A DNA stretch of 10,856 bases from Rudaea sp035473575 (GTDB lineage: Bacteria > Pseudomonadota > Gammaproteobacteria > Xanthomonadales > Rhodanobacteraceae). Under the pieces are notes generated by a model. The model was not told where the DNA came from, did no database searches, and saw only the letters and a list, made by a program, of their open reading frames with translations. Below are positions 6,636 through 10,856 of this stretch, one piece after another. Made by a program: the position numbers and the translations under genes. Positions within the stretch are counted from its first letter, which is position 1. Each line of letters begins with the position of its first letter. The stretch lies in assembly GCA_035473575.1 (NCBI GenBank), contig DATIOA010000019.1, forward strand, positions 1 through 10,856. The letters run 5' to 3'.

Positions 6636-6656
6636 CCAATACTTTTTCTAACGCAC

Positions 6657-6691
6657 AAAGAAAAACGGCGACGACCCGAGGTCGCCGCCGT
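6657..6691 (-). terminator. Strong intrinsic terminator after ftsZ (distal)
   Basis: On the minus strand ACGGCGGCGACC pairs with GGTCGTCGCCGT: 12 bp with a single G-T wobble and a TCG loop (6691-6665). TTTTCTTT (6664-6657) follows directly. This is a textbook Rho-independent terminator. On the plus strand no T-tract follows, so it acts in the ftsZ direction only. It marks the end of the dcw transcript. Confidence 0.9.
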
Positions 6692-6697
6692 TGGCGG

Positions 6698-6724
6698 AAA
6701 ACGGCACGGCTACGCCGCCGTACC
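6698..6724 (-). terminator. Intrinsic terminator after ftsZ (proximal)
   Basis: On the minus strand GGTACGGC pairs with GCCGTGCC (8 bp, one T-G wobble) around a 6-base loop, then GTTTT (6702-6698). It lies about 35 bp after the ftsZ stop and immediately before the stronger terminator at 6657-6691. A smaller GCGG-TTTT-CCGC hairpin (6745-6734) precedes it. The short T-run makes it weaker than its neighbour. Confidence 0.6.
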
Positions 6725-6759
6725 GGGTGGCTTGCGGAAAACCGCCCCCGTTTCTAACG

Positions 6760-7929
<1,170 letters not shown>

Positions 7930-7938
7930 GATTCCCAA

Positions 7939-7943
7939 CCTCC
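7939..7943 (-). promoter_or_regulatory. Shine-Dalgarno of ftsZ
   Basis: GGAGG on the minus strand is 9 nt before the ATG at 7929. It is the clearest ribosome binding site in the window, fits the high expression FtsZ needs, and decides against the TTG at 7938, which it would nearly touch. Confidence 0.85.
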
Positions 7944-8039
7944 GCTAGCCAGGGTTAAACGCATTGAAGTAATTGTGATTCGCCGCCGGCATCTCCTGAC
8001 GCCGCCAGCCGCGCGAGACAGGCGTATGTCCCATGCGTT

Positions 8040-8093
8040 GCCCGTTGCCGGGCGCGGATCCGTTTCGGACCCTGCCGCGCTTCCCTGCGCGGC
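8040..8093 (-). other. Two GC-rich hairpins in the ftsA-ftsZ spacer
   Basis: The 170 bp between ftsA and ftsZ holds no recognisable gene. Six bases after the ftsA stop, GCCGCGC pairs perfectly with GCGCGGC (8093-8087 with 8080-8074) around AGGGAA. Further down, GCCCG-GCAA-CGGGC (8053-8040) forms a 5-bp stem with a GNRA-type loop. Neither has a T-tract, so they look more like mRNA stability or processing elements that could set the ftsZ to ftsA ratio than terminators. An AT-richer patch at 7955-7980 contains no convincing promoter pair. Confidence 0.4.
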
Positions 8094-8099
8094 TTGTTG

Positions 8100-9335
8100 C
8101 TAAAACTCGCCTTTGATCCATTGCATCACCCGCTCGAACGCGCCGCTCGCACCGCTTCCAGGCGCCGCGATCGGTGTACGCACGTTGTCCTGCTTGCTGC
8201 CGTACAGCAGCAAGCCCACACCGGTGGCATGGATCGGATTGCCGACCACGTCGGTCAGCCCGGTCACATGCTGCGGCAGGCCCACGCGCACCGGCAGGTG
8301 GAACACTTCCTCAGCCAGTTCGACGACGCCTTCCATCTTGGCCGAGCCGCCGGTGAGCACGATGCCGGCGGCGACCATGCTTTCGAATCCGGAGCGGCGC
8401 AGCTCGGCCTGCACCATGCCGAACAGTTCCTCGTAGCGCGGCTGCACCCACTCGGCCAGGGTCTGCCGGGCCAGGCGCCGCGGCGGGCGGTCGCCGACGC
8501 TCGGCACCTGGATGGTTTCTTCGGCGTGCGCGAGCTGCGCCAGCGCGCAGGCGTACTTCACCTTGATGTCCTCGGCGTGCGCGGTCGGCGTGCGGAAGCC
8601 GTGGGCGATGTCGTTGGTGACCTGGTCGCCGCCGATCGGCAGGCTTGCCGTGTGCCGAATCGCGCCCTGGATGTAGATCGCGATGTCGGTCGTGCCGGCG
8701 CCGACATCGACCATGCACACGCCGAGCTCGCGTTCGTCGGGCACCAGGATCGACTTGCTCGAGGCGATCGCCGCCGGAATCAGATCATCCACCTGCAGGC
8801 CGCAGCGGTTCACGCATTTGGTGATGTTCTGCGCCGTGCTCACCGCGCCGGTGACGATGTGCACGTTCGCTTCCAGACGCACGCCGCTCATGCCGATCGG
8901 ATGGCGGATGTCTTCCTGGCCGTCGACGATGTATTCCTGCGGCTCCTTGTAGAGCACGCGCTGGTCGGCGGGAATCGCTACCGCGCAGGCCGCGTCGAGT
9001 ACGTGCTCGATGTCGGCGACGGTCACTTCGCGGTCGCGAATGGGTGCCGTGCCATGCGAATTGCGCCCGCTGATGTGGCTGCCGGAAATGCCCGCGTAGA
9101 CCGAGCGGATCTCGCAGCCGGCCATGAGCTCGGCCTCTTCGACCGCGCGCTGGATCGACTGCACGGTCGATTCGATGTCCACGACCACGCCGCGCTTGAG
9201 CCCGTGCGAGGCGTGCGAGCCGATGCCGATCACTTCGACGGTTTCGCCCGGCGCGTATTCGCCGACGATCGCCACCACCTTGGAGGTGCCGATGTCCAGG
9301 CCCACGATCAGGGATTTGTCGCCCTTGCCTTTCAT
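8100..9335 (-). CDS. ftsA: Cell division protein FtsA
   Basis: FtsA is the actin-like ATPase that tethers FtsZ filaments to the inner membrane and recruits later division proteins. The 411 residues show the phosphate-1 motif GLDIGTSKVVAIVGE (12-26), the 1C subdomain at about 85-160, phosphate-2 MVDVGAGTTDIAIY (208-221), and the adenosine motif GIVLTGGSAKMEG (324-336). The C-terminal amphipathic membrane-targeting helix is FERVMQWIKGEF at the very end. ATG at 9333-9335 (MKGKGDKSLIVGLD) is chosen because it directly precedes the actin fold and lies one base after the ftsQ stop (TAAGATG). A longer open frame to 9458 is only the shadow of ftsQ. Translation is probably coupled to ftsQ. The spacer to ftsZ carries two hairpins. 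Confidence 0.98.
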   Translation of the reverse strand: MKGKGDKSLIVGLDIGTSKVVAIVGEYAPGETVEVIGIGSHASHGLKRGVVVDIESTVQSIQRAVEEAELMAGCEIRSVYAGISGSHISGRNSHGTAPIRDREVTVADIEHVLDAACAVAIPADQRVLYKEPQEYIVDGQEDIRHPIGMSGVRLEANVHIVTGAVSTAQNITKCVNRCGLQVDDLIPAAIASSKSILVPDERELGVCMVDVGAGTTDIAIYIQGAIRHTASLPIGGDQVTNDIAHGFRTPTAHAEDIKVKYACALAQLAHAEETIQVPSVGDRPPRRLARQTLAEWVQPRYEELFGMVQAELRRSGFESMVAAGIVLTGGSAKMEGVVELAEEVFHLPVRVGLPQHVTGLTDVVGNPIHATGVGLLLYGSKQDNVRTPIAAPGSGASGAFERVMQWIKGEF

Positions 9336-9336
9336 C

Positions 9337-10110
9337 TTACGTGTTCGCCTTGGCGGCCGGCGGCGCGCTCGTCTTGGGTGGATTGGATGGCGGCGCCAGC
9401 GGCGCCGGATTGGCGGCCCACAGCACCGCGAAACCGTTGCTGTAGCGCAGATCCACATGCTGGAATCCGCCTGGATGCGCAGCGCTCAATTGCGGCAACA
9501 CGGCGAGAAAACGCGCCAGGCGCGCATCGGTCTGCTTGTGCCCGAGCAGGATCCGCGCACCGTTGGCAAGCGTGAGCGTCCAGCTGCCGCGCGGACTCAG
9601 GCTCACGCCGGACAGGATGAGGCCGCTGCCGGAAAACTCGTGCTCGAGGCCGGTGTAGAACTCCACGACTTGTGCTTGGGCATCGTCGGGGCCTTCGAGT
9701 TGCGGCAGCCCCTGCAACGCGTCGCCGCCGGGCACCGAGAACAGCGCGCCGTCCCGGTCGATCAGGCGGGCCGCACCCCAGCGCGCGAACGGCGCTCGTT
9801 CGCGCACCTGCAGGATCAAGGTATCCGGCCAGCGTTTGCGCGCCTCTACGCTCGCAACCCAGGGCAGGCGTGCGACTGCATTGCGAACCTGATCCAGATC
9901 CAGGGCAAAGAAGCCCTTGCCGAGTTGCGTCGTCGCAGCGGCACGGATCTGCTCGGCACTGACGTGGGTATATTCGGCCTCGACCTGCAGGAAGCGCACC
10001 GGCCAGCGATCGGCGGCGAACCAGCCTTCGAGCACGCCGATCACCGGCAGCACGACGAGAGTCAGCGCGATCAGCCAGGCGACGGATTTGAGCAGGATGC
10101 GCTGGCTCAT
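9337..10110 (-). CDS. ftsQ: Cell division protein FtsQ
   Basis: FtsQ is the bitopic inner-membrane protein that links early and late divisome parts through FtsB and FtsL. The 257 residues comprise a short cytoplasmic N-terminus, a membrane helix at about 8-28, a POTRA domain at about 38-106 (VRFLQVEAEYTHVSAEQI to ILQVRERAPFARW) with the family's LPWVASVEARKRWPDTL, and the beta domain at about 108-230. A Pro/Ala-rich tail (233-257) ends the protein and is probably disordered in the periplasm. ATG at 10108-10110 overlaps the ddl stop as ATGA, giving tight translational coupling. A longer upstream open frame (to 10758) is the antisense-like shadow of ddl in another frame and is not used. The ftsA start follows after one base. 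Confidence 0.97.
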   Translation of the reverse strand: MSQRILLKSVAWLIALTLVVLPVIGVLEGWFAADRWPVRFLQVEAEYTHVSAEQIRAAATTQLGKGFFALDLDQVRNAVARLPWVASVEARKRWPDTLILQVRERAPFARWGAARLIDRDGALFSVPGGDALQGLPQLEGPDDAQAQVVEFYTGLEHEFSGSGLILSGVSLSPRGSWTLTLANGARILLGHKQTDARLARFLAVLPQLSAAHPGGFQHVDLRYSNGFAVLWAANPAPLAPPSNPPKTSAPPAAKANT

Positions 10111-10856
10111 GACGCGGCCCCTTCGCCGAAACTCGTCTCCAGGATGCGCCAGCACAGTTCCTCGAAATCGATGCCGACCGCGCGCGCGGCCTTCGGCACC
10201 AGCGAGTGGCTGGTCATGCCGGGCGTCGTGTTGACCTCGAGCAGGAAGAACTCTCCGTTCCGGTCGCACCCGCTCGTATCGCGCCCGCTCGAATCGCGCC
10301 CGCTCGAATCGCGCATGAAATCCACGCGGCCCCAGCCCGAGCAGCCCGCCGCGACGAACGCCGCCTGCGCCAGCGCGCGGATTTCGCGCTCGCCGGCATC
10401 GTCGAGTCCGGGGCAGATGTACTGCGTATCCTCGGCAACGTACTTGGCGTGGTAATCGTAGAACTCGCCCTTCGGCACGATGTGGATGGACGGCAACGCC
10501 TCGCCCTGCAGCACTCCGACCGTGTATTCCGCGCCGTCGATCAACCGTTCGATCAGCAATTCGCCGTCGTAGTGCGCGGCGAGCTTCACAGCCTCGGCGA
10601 GATCGCCCGGCGCGCGCACGCGCGTGATGCCGACGCTGGAGCCTTCGTGCGAGGGTTTCACCACCACCGGCAATCCGACCGATTCCACCGCCGCGGCGAC
10701 GTCGCCACCGGCCACCAGCCGCGCGTAACGCGGCGTCGGCAGGCCGAGCGATTGCCACACCTGCTTGGTGCGGATCTTGTCCATCGACAGCGCCGAACCG
10801 AGCACGCCGGAACCGGTGACCGGCACGCCGAGCGAGGCCAGCGCGCCCTGCAGCAC
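10107..10856 (-). CDS. ddlB: D-alanine-D-alanine ligase, DdlB type (5' end outside window)
   Basis: Ddl joins two D-alanines with ATP for the peptidoglycan precursor in the cytoplasm. The last 249 residues are seen; about 75-85 N-terminal residues lie beyond the right edge. Motifs, numbered from the edge, are TGSGVLGSALSMDK (14-27), the ATP-grasp VVVKPSHEGSSVG (64-76), the omega loop EFYDYHAKY (131-139) whose Tyr fits D-Ala rather than D-Lac specificity, and the metal ligands Asp179 (GRVDF), Glu207 and Asn209 (LLEVNTTPGM). Between Asp179 and Glu207 lie 28 positions instead of the 13 in E. coli DdlB. The extra 15 residues are three added pentapeptides (DSSGR, DSSGR, DTSGC) before the ancestral-looking DRNGE, encoded by a 15-bp tandem repeat. 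The frame is intact, so the enzyme is probably active. The GTG at the window edge reads as an internal valine. The stop overlaps ftsQ by 4 nt. Confidence 0.96.
   Translation of the reverse strand: MLQGALASLGVPVTGSGVLGSALSMDKIRTKQVWQSLGLPTPRYARLVAGGDVAAAVESVGLPVVVKPSHEGSSVGITRVRAPGDLAEAVKLAAHYDGELLIERLIDGAEYTVGVLQGEALPSIHIVPKGEFYDYHAKYVAEDTQYICPGLDDAGEREIRALAQAAFVAAGCSGWGRVDFMRDSSGRDSSGRDTSGCDRNGEFFLLEVNTTPGMTSHSLVPKAARAVGIDFEELCWRILETSFGEGAAS
10265..10309. repeat. Three tandem 15-bp repeats inside ddlB
   Basis: Units CGCACCCGCTCGTAT (10265-10279), CGCGCCCGCTCGAAT (10280-10294) and CGCGCCCGCTCGAAT (10295-10309) lie head to tail, and the first five bases of a fourth (CGCGC) follow. Units two and three are identical, and unit one differs at two positions. 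Being a multiple of three, copy changes would keep the ddlB frame. In the protein they add pentapeptides in a surface turn between two active-site strands. Confidence 0.95.

Noticed and set aside
8094..9575. Long plus-strand open frame (493 codons) opposite ftsA
   Set aside because: It is an antisense shadow of ftsA and the end of ftsQ, with the same His/Asp/Arg-rich composition and no recognisable domain or ribosome binding site.
10265..10309. Short CRISPR-like array
   Set aside because: The units are directly adjacent 15-mers without spacers, in frame within ddlB. This is a coding tandem repeat.
9337..10758. Extended minus-strand frame upstream of ftsQ (473 codons)
   Set aside because: The part before 10110 is the shifted frame of ddlB. 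The FtsQ membrane helix and POTRA domain begin after the ATG at 10110, which overlaps the ddlB stop.

Overview
This window holds the downstream end of a dcw (division and cell wall) cluster running into a secA locus, from a GC-rich Gram-negative bacterium. LpxC (lipid A), DciA (the DnaC-independent helicase operator), FtsQ/FtsA and the order ddl-ftsQ-ftsA-ftsZ-lpxC-[dciA]-M23 peptidase-secA-Nudix/ThiE-coaE point to a gammaproteobacterium of the Xanthomonadales/Lysobacterales type. That placement rests on remembered gene order and family resemblance, not on a database search. No mobile element, RNA gene, CRISPR array or defence system is visible. This is core chromosome, and I do not see a new multi-gene system in it.

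Layout, in the direction of minus-strand transcription (right to left). ddl (5' end beyond the window) overlaps ftsQ by 4 nt (ATGA). ftsQ is 1 nt from ftsA. A spacer of about 170 bp with two GC-rich hairpins leads to ftsZ, which has a strong Shine-Dalgarno. Two tandem intrinsic terminators follow ftsZ. An AT-rich control region of about 145 bp then precedes lpxC. After lpxC come a short convergent hairpin region, dciA on the plus strand, and the M23 peptidase gene diverging from dciA with only 30 bp between their starts. A leader with a candidate promoter and two stem-loops precedes secA. A MutT-ThiE fusion gene sits 11 bp after secA. The 3' half of coaE comes in on the plus strand from the left edge and overlaps the end of the fusion gene tail to tail.

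How the genes work together: Ddl makes the D-Ala-D-Ala end of the peptidoglycan precursor. FtsQ, FtsA and FtsZ build the septal ring, and LpxC commits UDP-GlcNAc to lipid A. The M23 protein probably acts on peptidoglycan or regulates septal hydrolysis. DciA serves the replicative helicase, SecA exports envelope proteins, the Nudix protein sanitises nucleotides, and CoaE finishes coenzyme A. Everything except dciA and coaE is on the minus strand.

The most unusual features are: an in-frame 15-bp tandem repeat that adds three pentapeptides between the metal-binding residues of Ddl; a secA leader holding a terminator-like hairpin, a possible competing hairpin and a short upstream reading frame; a degenerate ThiE domain in the Nudix fusion; and overlapping palindromes upstream of lpxC.
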